In this document: in pieces, positions 19,632 to 30,139 of the stretch | Numbering within the stretch: position 1 is the first letter of the stretch | Layout of the letters: every line of letters begins with the position of its first letter | NCBI GenBank assembly: GCA_964345075.1 | Contig: CAYFPS010000015.1 | Coordinates: 1-64,000 of the forward strand | From: CAYFPS01 sp964345075 | GTDB taxonomy: Bacteria; CAIWAD01 | Direction: 5' to 3' | Length of the DNA stretch: 64,000 nt | The notes under the pieces: generated by a model | Database searches by the model: none | Told to the model about the DNA's origin: nothing | Seen by the model: only the letters and a program-made list of their open reading frames with translations | Program-made: the position numbers and the translations under genes

Positions 19632-22478
19632 GTGCGCTTTCGCCCCATTTTATCCCTTGCTGCAAGCTTGAGCCTTGCTGCACTTGCTTCGGCAGGAACA
19701 ATTGGTTCCGGGCTTCGCGCCCAGCTGGACGCTCTTCACCCCGGTGACGAGCTGAAGGTCATGGTTATTCTGGAAGCCCGGGCTGATGTCGAGCTGCTGG
19801 ATCAGGCCCTGCGCGAAAAGCGCGCCTCCATGGCTGAGCGACATCTGACCGTCATGCGGGCGCTGCAAGATGTGGCCGCTGAAAGCCAGCCTGCCGTAAC
19901 TAGCGAGCTGGACGGCCTGCAGCAGAAAGGCGTCGTCCTGGGCTACACGCCACACTGGCTGCTCAACGGCATTGTTGTGCGGACACTGGCCTCCGGGGTG
20001 CCCGAACTGGCCGCCATCCCCGGTGTGGACGTGGTCGAGGCTGATCTTGTCCCCGAGCTGATCGAGCCTGTTCAGGTTGGTGATACAGGCGGCAGGGATA
20101 ACAGTCGCGAGATCGGCATTACGCCCGGCATTCAGGCGCTGCAGGCCGACCGCGTCTGGTATGAACTGGGTATCACGGGTGAAGGTGTGATCGTCGCCAA
20201 CATGGACACGGGCGTCAACGTGAATCACGAGAGCTTGAGCGCTCGCTGGCGCGGAAACGTTGCCAATGCCGCTCACTGCTGGTGGGATGCCTGGGGCAGC
20301 AGTAGCACGCCCAATGACGGCAACGGACACGGTACCCATGTGATGGGCACGATTACGGGGCTGGCTTCAGGCGACTCCATCGGTGTCTGCCCGGGTGCGC
20401 AGTGGATTGCGACAAATGTGATCGATTCAGGCACGGGGTCGTCCTTTGACAATGCCGTGATCGCCGGGTTGGAATGGCTTTCCGATCCCGACAACAATGC
20501 CTTTACGGTGGATGACATGCCGGATGTGGTCCAGCACAGCTGGGGTGTCAACGAGAGCTTCTCCGGTTACACGGACTGTGACAACCGCTGGTGGGAAGCC
20601 ATTGACAACTGCGAAGCGCTGGGTGTGGTCAACACCTGGTCAGCGGGAAATGAAGGCCCTTCCGGCAGCACCATGCGCAGCCCGGCCGATCGCGCCATGA
20701 GTGCGACCAACTGCTTTTCGGTGGGCAGTTGTAACACAAGCGGTACAACCATCTCCAGTTTTTCCAGTCGCGGCCCGGCGGGCAACAGCTGCGGCTTTTA
20801 CAACATCAAGCCGGAAGTTACCGCGCCCGGTGACAACATCTATTCCGCAAATGCCTCCAGCACCACGGGCTATGTCTACATGAGCGGAACCTCGATGGCC
20901 GGCCCTCATGTGGCGGGCGTGGTAGGTCTGATGCGTGGCGCCAATCCAGATCTGGATGTGCAGAGCATCAAGACCATCCTGATGGAAACCTGTGAGGATC
21001 GCGGAACAGCCGGTGAAGACAATATCTGGGGCTGGGGACTGGTCAATGCCTACGAGGCCGTGCTCGCCGCCTCCAGCGGTTTTGCCGAGATCAGTGGAAC
21101 GATCACGGCGGAAGACACGGGTGAGGCGCTGGCGGGCATTCTGATTGAAGTGCCAGAAGCCAATCGCACAGCCACGACTGGAGCAAATGGCCAGTACAGC
21201 CTGACCATGCCGGCGGGCGAATTCGAATTCCAGGCCAGTGGTTATGGTTTTGAATCACACGCATGGACGGTCTTGCTGGAAAGTCAGGATGTGCTGGTAT
21301 CCGACCAGAGCCTGAATCGTCTGCCCTCTGCTCTGGTTATGGGGACTGTCCGCGCGCCGGATGGATCACCGCTCTCCGAGGCGGTTGTCGAGGCTTTGGG
21401 TACGCCGCTTGCCTCCCAGACCACCGATCTGGACGGTCGTTTTCAGTTCCTGCTGCCGGTCAGTTACGAAGTCACGATCGTCAGCCGGGCCAATGAACTG
21501 CCCACCAGCGTGGCGCAGGGTCCTGATGCACATGGCTACTTTGCCTTCGACTCCAGCGACTGGGCATCTGTATCACAGACTCTGACCGTCCCGGCAGAGG
21601 GCGCCGACCTTGACATGATGTCGACCAACAGCTTCAGCTATGACTGGCAGACGCTCGATCCCGACGAAGGTGGAATTGGCACTGCGCTTGATTTCAGCGC
21701 TGGCGATGACATCACCGTGTTGCAGGACCTGCCCTTCGACTTCATGTATTACGGCAACAGTTACAGTCAGGTCAGCATTTGCGGAAATGGCTGGGTGGCC
21801 TTTGGCAACACGGACGAAACCGATTACAGCAACAGCGCCATCCCGGATGGAACCGACGGCCCGGCAGCCATGGTGGCGGTCCTGTGGGAAGATTACAGCC
21901 CGCAGCAGGAAGTTAGCGGGAACATTTCCGTGTATCACGATCAGGCAGGTGGCCGCTTCATCATCGAGTACAATCACATTCGCCAGTACACGCCGATCAG
22001 TGCCTTTGAGAGTTTTCAGTTGATCCTGCTGGATCCCGCAGTTCATGAAACCATCAGTGGTGACGGGGCAATGATCCTGCAGTACAGCGAGATTACAGAT
22101 ACAAGCAGCGCTACAGTCGGAATTGAAAGCCCGGATGCTTCAACAGGCCTGCAGTACTACTTCGCAGACAGTGGCGACAATTACGCAGACGAGAATTTGC
22201 CGATTGAAGCCGGTGCTGCGATTCTGATTACCACCGGACTGACAGGCAGTTCGCTTCCGCTAATGCCGGTCACGGACCTTGTCATCGAGCTGCTACCCAA
22301 CCTGAACCTGCAGCTTGGCTGGACGCCTGCAGCAGGCGCGGTTTCTTACCGCATTGAGGAAAAGCTTGGTGAAGGCTGGGTTCCGCTGGGTGAGACAACT
22401 TCAAGCGAATGGCTGATTGACTACCATCCCGGGGTCGGTCAGTATCGTGTGATCAGCCTGGCGCCGGACCAGAACTAG
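19632..22478 (+). CDS. Secreted subtilisin-like serine peptidase (S8), intact paralogue 3
   Basis: About 948 residues from GTG 19632 (AGGAGAA upstream; it opens directly into the signal peptide, as in paralogue 1). After the signal peptide comes an I9-like prodomain (about 30-140). The S8 domain follows with the complete triad: Asp192 in NMDTGVNVNHES, His236 in GHGTHVMG, Ser421 in SGTSMAGPHVAG, and the oxyanion Asn in SAGNEGPSG. Then come a carboxypeptidase-regulatory-like region (about 490-640), a domain with FMYYGNSYSQVSICGNGW, and a fibronectin-III-like end. No sortase or type IX sorting signal is visible. Likely an extracellular or surface protease. Confidence 0.92.
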   Translation: MRFRPILSLAASLSLAALASAGTIGSGLRAQLDALHPGDELKVMVILEARADVELLDQALREKRASMAERHLTVMRALQDVAAESQPAVTSELDGLQQKGVVLGYTPHWLLNGIVVRTLASGVPELAAIPGVDVVEADLVPELIEPVQVGDTGGRDNSREIGITPGIQALQADRVWYELGITGEGVIVANMDTGVNVNHESLSARWRGNVANAAHCWWDAWGSSSTPNDGNGHGTHVMGTITGLASGDSIGVCPGAQWIATNVIDSGTGSSFDNAVIAGLEWLSDPDNNAFTVDDMPDVVQHSWGVNESFSGYTDCDNRWWEAIDNCEALGVVNTWSAGNEGPSGSTMRSPADRAMSATNCFSVGSCNTSGTTISSFSSRGPAGNSCGFYNIKPEVTAPGDNIYSANASSTTGYVYMSGTSMAGPHVAGVVGLMRGANPDLDVQSIKTILMETCEDRGTAGEDNIWGWGLVNAYEAVLAASSGFAEISGTITAEDTGEALAGILIEVPEANRTATTGANGQYSLTMPAGEFEFQASGYGFESHAWTVLLESQDVLVSDQSLNRLPSALVMGTVRAPDGSPLSEAVVEALGTPLASQTTDLDGRFQFLLPVSYEVTIVSRANELPTSVAQGPDAHGYFAFDSSDWASVSQTLTVPAEGADLDMMSTNSFSYDWQTLDPDEGGIGTALDFSAGDDITVLQDLPFDFMYYGNSYSQVSICGNGWVAFGNTDETDYSNSAIPDGTDGPAAMVAVLWEDYSPQQEVSGNISVYHDQAGGRFIIEYNHIRQYTPISAFESFQLILLDPAVHETISGDGAMILQYSEITDTSSATVGIESPDASTGLQYYFADSGDNYADENLPIEAGAAILITTGLTGSSLPLMPVTDLVIELLPNLNLQLGWTPAAGAVSYRIEEKLGEGWVPLGETTSSEWLIDYHPGVGQYRVISLAPDQN

Positions 22479-22486
22479 ACGCACCG

Positions 22487-24384
22487 TCAGATACTTTCCT
22501 GGGGAGGCTTGTCCTCCCCTTTTTCTTTATCAGCGGGAAAGATCACGGTCAGACAGGTGCCCACATTCGGCGCGCTGCGAATGGAAATCATTGCGCCATG
22601 GCTGCGAGCTATGCCCAGCACGGTGCTAAGTCCCAGTCCACGACCCGTGAACTTTGTAGTAAAGAAGGGGTCAAAGGCGCGCTTGAGGACTTCCTGCGAC
22701 ATGCCGCTGCCTGTATCACAGACTTCCAGATAAGAGTACTCAGACTGGCTGATGGCGAATAGCTGTTCCACCAGGTTCAGTGAATGCGGACGGAAGTCCT
22801 TGCGACCGGCCTTGACCTCCACCTTGGGCTCTTCTCCGGCCCCAGTGCGTTTTGCAGCAATTGCGCAAGCAGGCGTGTGACAAGATCACGATTTGCCCTG
22901 ATGAGGGCTTCCGGTTGATTGCAAACCCATGCGACCTGACTTCCATTGCAGAGATGTTTGAGATCGCGCTTCGCATGACTCAGCAGTTCGCCTATTTCGT
23001 GGTTGACGAAACTCACATTGCTCTGGCCAACATAGAGCAGCATCAAACGACTGAGGTCAGCGAGCTTCATGGCCACTTCGCGAATGCTCTCCAGACCTTC
23101 ACGTTGTCTCACAGGATCACGCAGTTCATGGCCCATCAATTCGATCTGCCCAAGCTGCACGGTCAGCAGGTTGTTGAAGTGATGCGCAACGCTACCCGCC
23201 ATGGTTTGCAGGCTATCCATGCGACGCCGTTCCTGCTGATCAAGCTCGGCCGCCAGCTTTTCTGTTTGGTGCTTCTGTGTCACATCGAAGATGATGCCGT
23301 CAAGCACGGTTCGGCCTTTGTCCTTCCGCTTGGACGCACGACCGATTTCCCGCACATGATGCACGCCTTCTGCCGTGTGTAACACACGGTATTCAATATC
23401 CCAGTTCCGATTCTCGGCCATGGCGTGCTCGATGGAAAGGCGAACATAGTCCCGGTCCGCGGGATGTATCACACTGTTGTAATCCGTACTGCCGTCAAGA
23501 AAAGCCGACTGTTTCAGTCCCGTGATTCCTTCAATGGCATCGGAGATATGCAGCATGCTCCAGGCCTGATCGTCATGGCAGGAATAGATGACCACAGGGC
23601 TGCGGCTGGTAATCAGTTTGAGGCGATCGCGTTCCAGCGTCAGGTTGTTTAGAGCCTCGTGCACGGACTGGGCCAGCTGCCCGATCTCGTCTGGAGCAAA
23701 GGTGTAGTCGTGGCGCTCAATAATGCTTTGGCCGTGTTCGTGTAGGTGCTGAAGGGACTTTTTGAGCGGATGGATCACAATGAAGTGCATCATCGTTCCA
23801 AGGCCAACAAGAAGCAGAATGACCGTTACGCTACGGGCAATCAGAAAGACCCGCTTCAGCTCGCCCTTCTGGCTGTTCATGCGAGTCGGATCAGCAATCC
23901 AGACCATCCAGAGAATGTTCTGCGTGTGATCGCCGGAATCAAGTAGCGAGCTGCCAGCATCCACCTTCATGGCAATCGGTGTGGTTGTGTGTTCGCGGCC
24001 GGCCTGAATGGTATGGATCACGAAGGGAGCCCACTCGTGCTTCAATTCATCCAGCTTGCACCCAATCAGGTGCAGTTCATTGGCAGCCAGGATCTGCAGG
24101 TCATCCGGACTGACCAGTAGAAGCTGATCCAGAAAGGGACTGCCCCCTGCAACACTGATGTACTGCTGCACCTGGCTCATGTGATTCATCGCGCCTATTG
24201 CGTACACGGCCGAAAGCGCCGAGCTGCGATCACGCACTGAGACATTCTCGTTAATCCAGCGATCCAGGCTACCCTGCACCAGAAAAACGGCGATATGGGT
24301 GGCAACCAGCAGCAGAAGGATGGTTGGAAGGAAAATCTTGACGCGAATGCTGCCACGCACGCGGCTGTAAATCGACCGGATCAC
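22487..24384 (-). pseudogene. Sensor histidine kinase with PAS domain, frameshifted before the ATPase domain
   Basis: ATG at 24384 overlaps the stop of the binding-protein gene (ATGA). Order: TM helix (about 17-36), periplasmic sensor region, second TM (about 190-210), HAMP-like linker, PAS domain (about 270-390) and a HisKA helix with the phospho-acceptor in GSVAHHFNNLL. The N-box reads LLQNAL. The frame then shifts at CCCC 22840-22843 on the plus strand; one more base restores AGEEPKVEVKAGRKD and the G1/F/G2 boxes CDTGSGM, FDPFFTTK and GRGLGLS, up to 22487. No response regulator is adjacent. Either a recent lesion or a base-call error. Confidence 0.85.
22501..22528 (+). terminator. Intrinsic terminator of the subtilase cluster
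   Basis: GGGGAGG, loop CTTGT, CCTCCCC, then TTTTTCTTT: a textbook rho-independent terminator 23 bp after the subtilase 3 stop. It lies inside the 3' coding end of the convergent histidine kinase gene. Confidence 0.85.
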
Positions 24385-25315
24385 TCAATGGCTCCCTTGA
24401 TGGGATGTCGAAACTGGACATTGCCAAGTGGGTGGTCGCTCTCTTCAAGCTGCATCAGTCTGCTGCAATCAAGCATGTTCTGCCTCAGAGCACCCTCACT
24501 GAAGAAGGCTTCCTGCTCCTCCAGAGTGAAGAGCTTGATGGAGGCAAGCGAGCTGCGAAACTCGTCGACTGTCACACGCTCCCGATTGGCCATCAGGGAA
24601 TCCGCCACAGCAGGCTCATTGCTTCTGTATTTGATGGCTTCCTGCAGGCCACGAATCAGCAGGTCGACTTGCTGACCGTGTTCTTCCATCTCTTCAGAAT
24701 CCACAACCAGCAAATCCAGGATCAGCTCGGGAGAATGCGAGGTATCGTATACCGTGTGTGCCCCGTCCATCTCAAGCAGCTCCTGGCTGTAGGGGTAATA
24801 GGTGACCACAGCGTCGACGTCACCTTCATCAAAGGCGTGAATCAACTCGTACTGATTTCCGTGATACAACTGGATCGAATCAGGATCCAGCTGAAAATGT
24901 TCAATCAGGTGATGGAGCAGCAAGGTGCTGACTGCACCATGTTCAACACCAACCCGCGCCCCTTCAAGACTTCCAACGTTCTCAATAGATGGTGCAGCCA
25001 CGACAAGATCCGCACCGATGCTGGCATCCAGGACATATGCCACGGTCATGTCGTGTCCTTTCCTCGCAAGAATTTCAAGCTCTGCATTTGTGCACAAAAG
25101 AGCGCTTATTTGATGCAGCTCGAAGGCTCTGCGGCTGTCGCCCAGATCGAGATATCCACTAGCTTGATCTCATCTCTGGGCAGCAAATTCAGGTCATCAG
25201 AGAGATGCAGAAACTCGTAGGCTGGAAAAACGCTGATACCCACCCGAAATATGCTTTTCGGGTTTTGTCCGCAGCTTGATGCAAGCAGGAGCAAAACAAA
25301 CAGCAGCCGGCGCAT
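24381..25315 (-). pseudogene. Periplasmic substrate-binding lipoprotein (NMT1/SsuA-like), frameshifted
   Basis: Starts with a lipoprotein signal (MRRLLFVLLLLASSCG; lipobox Cys about residue 15) and FRVGISVFPAYEFL, the first strand of a type II binding protein. The frame breaks at a CCC run (25141-25143 on the plus strand). Restoring one base gives SIWGDSRRAFELHQISALL and continues into 24381-25097 (DLVVAAPSIENVGSLEGARVGVEHGAVS, typical of SsuA/ThiY/TauA folds). No ABC permease or ATPase lies nearby; instead it is co-translated with a sensor kinase, so it may present a ligand to that kinase. Confidence 0.75.
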
Positions 25316-25448
25316 CGTTTGAATCCTTTCTGCTTTTCACACTGGAAGGGGGGACGCTTGATTCATCGGAACTATTGTCATCAATCTTGACCTTCGCATG
25401 AGGGTGATTCAGTATTCACCCTGCTCTCATGATTTCAGCCATGGGCGT

Positions 25449-25472
25449 AAAAAAGGCCCCATAAAGGGGCCC
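25449..25472 (-). terminator. Intrinsic terminator downstream of rocD
   Basis: On the minus strand GGCCCC, loop TTTAT, GGGGCC, then TTTTTT, 22 bp after the rocD stop. Confidence 0.85.
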
Positions 25473-25493
25473 ATGATTTCGTTTTGAAAGCGG

Positions 25494-26726
25494 CTAAAAC
25501 TGCTTGAAGGTCTTTTCGATGATCCCCACGCTTTCGGCGATCTGCTCTTCAGAAATGACCAGTGGCGGAGCAAAGCGGATGATGTGGTCGTGGGTGGGCT
25601 TGGCCAACAGACCATTGTCCTTCAGAGCCACACAAATGTCCCAGGCCGTTTTGCCTTCCTTGGGCGTGACGACAACGGCATTAAGCAGCCCCTTGCCGCG
25701 CACCTCGCCGATCATCTCATGCTTGATTGCGCGGACACCTTCGCGGAACTTCTGACCCAGCTCCTCGGCGCGCTCGGCCAGCTTTTCATCCAGCACAACC
25801 TGCAGGGCCGCCATCGCCACACGGCAGGCCAGCGGATTGCCGCCAAAGGTGCTGCCATGCTCGCCCGGCTTGATGCAGAGCATGATATCGCGATCGGCCA
25901 GAACGGCTGAAACGGGCATGACGCCACCGGAGAGTGCCTTGCCCAGAATCACGATGTCCGGGCGAACCTCCTCGTGCTCCACACAGAGCATGCGTCCGGT
26001 GCGCGCAATGCCGGTCTGCACTTCGTCGGCGATGAAGAGCACATTGTTTTCCGTGCAGATCTCCCTTACGCCCTTCAAATAGCCTTCGTCGGGCACGAAG
26101 ACACCCGCCTCGCCCTGAATCGGCTCCACCAGAAAGGCGCAGACATCGGGATCGCTGGCGGCCTGCCTCAAGGCTTCCAGATCGTTGTAGGGAATCTTCA
26201 CGAAGCCCGGCAGGAAGGGGCCGAAGCCATCGGTGCAGTCCGGATCCGTGCTGGCGCTGATAATGCCCATGGTGCGACCGTGGAAGTTGCCCTCGGCCAC
26301 AATGATTTTCGCGCGGTCGGTGCCAATGCCCTTCTTCACATAGCCCCACTTGCGGGCCAGCTTGCAGGCGGTTTCGTCACCTTCAACGCCGCTGTTCATG
26401 GGCAGTACCATGTCGTAACCGAAGAGCTCGGTCACGAACTTCTCGTACTCGCCCAGCACATTGTTGAAAAAGGCGCGGCTGGTCAGCGTCAGTGTGCGGG
26501 CCTGTTCGACCATGGCATCGATGATGGCCGGATGGCAGTGTCCCTGATTGACCGCACTGTAGGCGGAAAGAAAGTCGTAGTAGCGCTTGCCTTCGGGATC
26601 CCAGACATGAACGCCTTCGCCCCTGGCCAGCACGACGGGCAGCGGGTGATAATTGTGCGCACCGTAGTGCTCCTCGAGCTCCATTGCCTTTGCGCTGGAT
26701 ACGCTTCCGAACGTGAGTTCCGCCAT
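25494..26726 (-). CDS. rocD: Ornithine aminotransferase
   Basis: 410-residue class III PLP aminotransferase. The N-terminal EEHYGAHNYHPLPVVLARGEGVHVWDPEGKRYYDFLSAYSAVNQGHCHP is split here as EEHYGAHNYHPLPVVL and DFLSAYSAVNQGHCHP; both blocks are characteristic of ornithine aminotransferase rather than GABA or acetylornithine enzymes. Further landmarks: MNSGVEGDETACKLARKWGY, FIADEVQTGIARTG with the PLP Asp, and LGKALSGG with the Schiff-base Lys. It converts ornithine and 2-oxoglutarate to glutamate semialdehyde and glutamate. Divergent from secA; AAAGGGAG precedes the ATG. Confidence 0.92.
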   Translation of the reverse strand: MAELTFGSVSSAKAMELEEHYGAHNYHPLPVVLARGEGVHVWDPEGKRYYDFLSAYSAVNQGHCHPAIIDAMVEQARTLTLTSRAFFNNVLGEYEKFVTELFGYDMVLPMNSGVEGDETACKLARKWGYVKKGIGTDRAKIIVAEGNFHGRTMGIISASTDPDCTDGFGPFLPGFVKIPYNDLEALRQAASDPDVCAFLVEPIQGEAGVFVPDEGYLKGVREICTENNVLFIADEVQTGIARTGRMLCVEHEEVRPDIVILGKALSGGVMPVSAVLADRDIMLCIKPGEHGSTFGGNPLACRVAMAALQVVLDEKLAERAEELGQKFREGVRAIKHEMIGEVRGKGLLNAVVVTPKEGKTAWDICVALKDNGLLAKPTHDHIIRFAPPLVISEEQIAESVGIIEKTFKQF

Positions 26727-26928
26727 CGGTCCGGTCTCCCTTTATGTTGAAACACTTGCGAGTCCGCTGAATTTCGGAATTGACTGCCGAATGGCCAATG
26801 GCCAAGCCCGGGAAGCGGAAATGGCAGGATGACTCAAGCACTTTGCCGATTGCCGTCGATTGGCAAGGCAAGCTCTCTTAAGATAGATTGCAGGGTTACC
26901 ACGCTCCGGAACAAAGTCTGGAATCAAG

Positions 26929-29919
26929 ATGCTCTCATTTCTCAAGAACGTCTTTGGCGGCAAGAAGGATCGCAGGGAATTCACCCTGGCCAAGTACGCC
27001 GAAGATATCAGCAAGATCAACTCCTTCTACGAAGGCCTGCAGCAGCTCGATGAAGAAGCGCTCAAGGCCAAGACTCAGGAGTTTCGTGCCCGCCTGAAGG
27101 CCGGCGAGACCGTAGACGATCTCATGCACGAGGCTTTTGCCGTCGTCAAGGAAGCCTGCCGCCGCTGTGTGGGCACCAGCTACCGTGTGACAGGGCGGGA
27201 AGTCACCTGGGACATGATCCCCTACGATGTGCAGCTGATTGGCGCCATCGCCCTGCATCGCGGCAGCATCGCTGAAATGGCCACGGGTGAAGGCAAGACC
27301 CTGGTTGCCACCATGCCCATGTACCTGAATGGTCTTTCGGGCAAGGGCGCGCACCTGATTACGGTCAATGACTATCTGGCCCAGCGTGACTCGGAATGGA
27401 TGGGCCTGATCTACCGCTATCTGGGCATGAGCGTCGGCGTGATCCTAAACGGACAGGCGCCGCAGGTGCGCAAGCAGATGTACGCGTGTGATATTGTATA
27501 CGGCACCAACAACGAGTTCGGTTTCGACTACCTGCGTGACAACATGGTGCTGCATGCCGAGGACCGTGTACAGGGCGATTACAACTTCGCCATTGTCGAC
27601 GAAGTGGACTCGGTCCTGATTGACGAAGCCCGTACGCCGCTGATTATTGCCGGCCCGGTGGACAAGTCCACACACAAGTTCGTCGAGCTGAAGGATCCGG
27701 TGAAGCGTCTGGTGGATGATCAGACGAAGCAGACCCGCGCGTGGATCAAGGAAGCCGAGAAGCTGTGGGCTACCGAAAAGGACGAAGACCGCTATCAGGC
27801 CGGTTACCTGTTGCTACTTGTATCACGCTCCACGCCGCGCCTTGAAGAGTACATGGAGGTCATCAAGGGCGAAGGCGTCAAGCGCATGATCACGCGGGTT
27901 GAAAACGATCACCTGCGTGAGAAGAAGCTGCATGTGGCCGACAACGAGCTTTTCTATTCGATTGACGAGCGCAATCATCAGATCGACCTGCAGGAAAAGG
28001 GCCGCCAGAAACTGGCCATGTACATGAATGCCCATGAGGATGTCTTCGTCCTGCCTGACCTTTCCGAAGAGCTGGTCAAGATTGATGAGGACGCCACGCT
28101 GGATGAAGCGGGCCGCCTGAAGAAGAAGGACGAGCTCAACCGCACCTTTGGTGATCGCAGCGAACGCATTCACAACATCAGCCAGCTGCTCAGGGCTTAC
28201 ACGCTTTATGAAAAGGACAATGAGTACGTGGTGCAGGATGGCAAGGTGCAGATCGTGGATGAGTTCACGGGCCGCATCATGCACGGACGCCGCTTCTCGG
28301 ATGGTCTGCATCAGGCGCTGGAAGCCAAGGAAAATGTCAACATCGAGCGTGAGACACAGACGGTTGCGAGTATCACGCTGCAGAACTTCTTCCGCATGTA
28401 TGACAAGCTGGCCGGCATGACCGGTACGGCCGCCACGGAAGCCAATGAGTTCTGGGACATCTACAAGCTGGATGTGGTGGAGATTCCCACCAACAAGCCG
28501 ATTGCCCGTGGTGACTGGAACGACCTGATCTTCCGCACCAAGAAGGAAAAGTACAACGCGATCACCGAGAAGATCGGCGAGCTGCACAAGGAAGGCAGGC
28601 CGGTCCTGGTCGGTACGGTCAGCGTCGAGGTTTCCGAGATCATTTCCGATCTGCTGCGCAAGGCGGGCGTGCCGCACAATGTGCTCAACGCCAAGCAGCA
28701 CAGGAAGGAAGCGGAGATTGTCCTGAACGCCGGCCAGAAGGGTGCGGTCACGATTGCCACCAACATGGCCGGTCGTGGAACGGACATCAAGCTGGGCGAA
28801 GGCGTGATCACCACCAATGAAAAGGGTGAGCGCACGGGCGGTCTGTTTATTCTGGGCACCGAGCGACACGAAAGCCGCCGCATCGACCTGCAGCTGCGTG
28901 GACGCTCCGGCCGTCAGGGCGATCCCGGTGACTCGATCTTCTACCTGAGTCTGGAAGACGATCTGATGCGCCTCTTCGGCAGCGAAAGGCTGGCCGGCAT
29001 CATGGATCGGCTGGGCCTGAAGGAGGGCGAAGTCATCTCCCACAAGATGGTGACCAACTCCATCGAAAAGGCGCAGAAGCGCGTGGAAGAGCAGAACTTC
29101 TCCATTCGAAAGCACCTGCTGGAATACGACGATGTGATGAACGCCCAGCGCAAGACCGTGTATACGCGCCGCATGAGTGCACTCAAGGGCGAAGATCAGG
29201 CCAACGCCATCGAAGAGATGATTCAGGATGTAGTGGACGCGCTGGTCGACAAGCACTGCCAGCCCATGGGTCAGCCTGATGAGTGGGCCTGGGCCGCGCT
29301 CAAGCAGGACCTTCTGCGCATTCTGCTGCTTAATCTCGACCTGAGCGAAGAAGAGCAGCTTTCGGCCACACAGACAAGCATGCTCGATCTGCTTGAAGAA
29401 AAAGCGCTGGAAATCTACAGCCGCAAGCGTGAGCTGATTGGCGACGAACTGATGCCCAGGCTCGAGCGCTTTGCCATGATCACGGCAACTGACAAGCGCT
29501 GGAAATCGCATCTGGCGGAAATGGACGAGCTGAAGGCCGGCATCGGATTCCAGGCTTATGCCCAGAAGAATCCGCTGATTGAATACAAGAAGCAGGGCCT
29601 CGAAATGTTCCATGACATGCTGATTGGAACTTACGAGGACTGTCTGGCCCTGATCATGCGCGCCAATGTCGAGATCAAAAAGGAAGACACCGAGTTTGCC
29701 GGCAGGGGCGATGAGGGCGTGCAGACCAGCCATCAGGAAGCGAACCTGATGCGCTCCGGTGGCAGCATGGCGCCCAAGACCACCAGCCGTGAAGAGCGTG
29801 AAGCGGCCATGAGCAAGCGCGAACCGATTCGTCGTGAAGGCCCGCGTGTTGGACGCAATGATCCCTGCCCCTGCGGGAGCGGAAAGAAGTACAAGTCCTG
29901 TCATGGAAAGACGGACTGA
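26929..29919 (+). CDS. secA: Preprotein translocase ATPase SecA
   Basis: 996 residues. Walker A EMATGEGKT, DEAD-like VDEVDSVLIDEARTPLI, the preprotein cross-linking domain, NMAGRGTDIKLGEGV, LQLRGRSGRQGDPG, and the C-terminal SecB/zinc tail NDPCPCGSGKKYKSCHG. It drives protein export through SecYEG and serves the many signal-peptide proteins of this window. The start MLSFLKNVFGGKKDRR is canonical. Only two copies of the window motif occur in its 3 kb. Confidence 0.98.
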   Translation: MLSFLKNVFGGKKDRREFTLAKYAEDISKINSFYEGLQQLDEEALKAKTQEFRARLKAGETVDDLMHEAFAVVKEACRRCVGTSYRVTGREVTWDMIPYDVQLIGAIALHRGSIAEMATGEGKTLVATMPMYLNGLSGKGAHLITVNDYLAQRDSEWMGLIYRYLGMSVGVILNGQAPQVRKQMYACDIVYGTNNEFGFDYLRDNMVLHAEDRVQGDYNFAIVDEVDSVLIDEARTPLIIAGPVDKSTHKFVELKDPVKRLVDDQTKQTRAWIKEAEKLWATEKDEDRYQAGYLLLLVSRSTPRLEEYMEVIKGEGVKRMITRVENDHLREKKLHVADNELFYSIDERNHQIDLQEKGRQKLAMYMNAHEDVFVLPDLSEELVKIDEDATLDEAGRLKKKDELNRTFGDRSERIHNISQLLRAYTLYEKDNEYVVQDGKVQIVDEFTGRIMHGRRFSDGLHQALEAKENVNIERETQTVASITLQNFFRMYDKLAGMTGTAATEANEFWDIYKLDVVEIPTNKPIARGDWNDLIFRTKKEKYNAITEKIGELHKEGRPVLVGTVSVEVSEIISDLLRKAGVPHNVLNAKQHRKEAEIVLNAGQKGAVTIATNMAGRGTDIKLGEGVITTNEKGERTGGLFILGTERHESRRIDLQLRGRSGRQGDPGDSIFYLSLEDDLMRLFGSERLAGIMDRLGLKEGEVISHKMVTNSIEKAQKRVEEQNFSIRKHLLEYDDVMNAQRKTVYTRRMSALKGEDQANAIEEMIQDVVDALVDKHCQPMGQPDEWAWAALKQDLLRILLLNLDLSEEEQLSATQTSMLDLLEEKALEIYSRKRELIGDELMPRLERFAMITATDKRWKSHLAEMDELKAGIGFQAYAQKNPLIEYKKQGLEMFHDMLIGTYEDCLALIMRANVEIKKEDTEFAGRGDEGVQTSHQEANLMRSGGSMAPKTTSREEREAAMSKREPIRREGPRVGRNDPCPCGSGKKYKSCHGKTD

Positions 29920-29969
29920 AGCCGGCCACTTGACTCGGAACAGTCCCGAGTGTACTTTGGTCGGTCTGT

Positions 29970-30042
<73 letters not shown>

Positions 30043-30048
30043 TGCCCG

Positions 30049-30076
30049 AAGGCCCTTTTAGAAGGGCCTTTTTCTT
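30049..30076 (+). terminator. Intrinsic terminator after tRNA-Thr
   Basis: AAGGCCCTT, loop TTAG, AAGGGCCTT followed by a T-rich run, six bases after the tRNA. Confidence 0.9.
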
Positions 30077-30139
30077 TTGCGGGCAGCCCCGCTCATCTTG
30101 CTACCTTGCTGCCTGTCACCTCTGCACCAGGAATCCTGC

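Noticed and set aside
13615..22478. Type IX secretion sorting domain on the subtilases
   Set aside because: The C-termini end in fibronectin-like sequence without the conserved T9SS CTD strands.
27823..29904. Long minus-strand ORF of 693 codons opposite secA
   Set aside because: It is an antisense shadow of a highly conserved gene; its product has no recognisable domain and its codon pattern mirrors secA.
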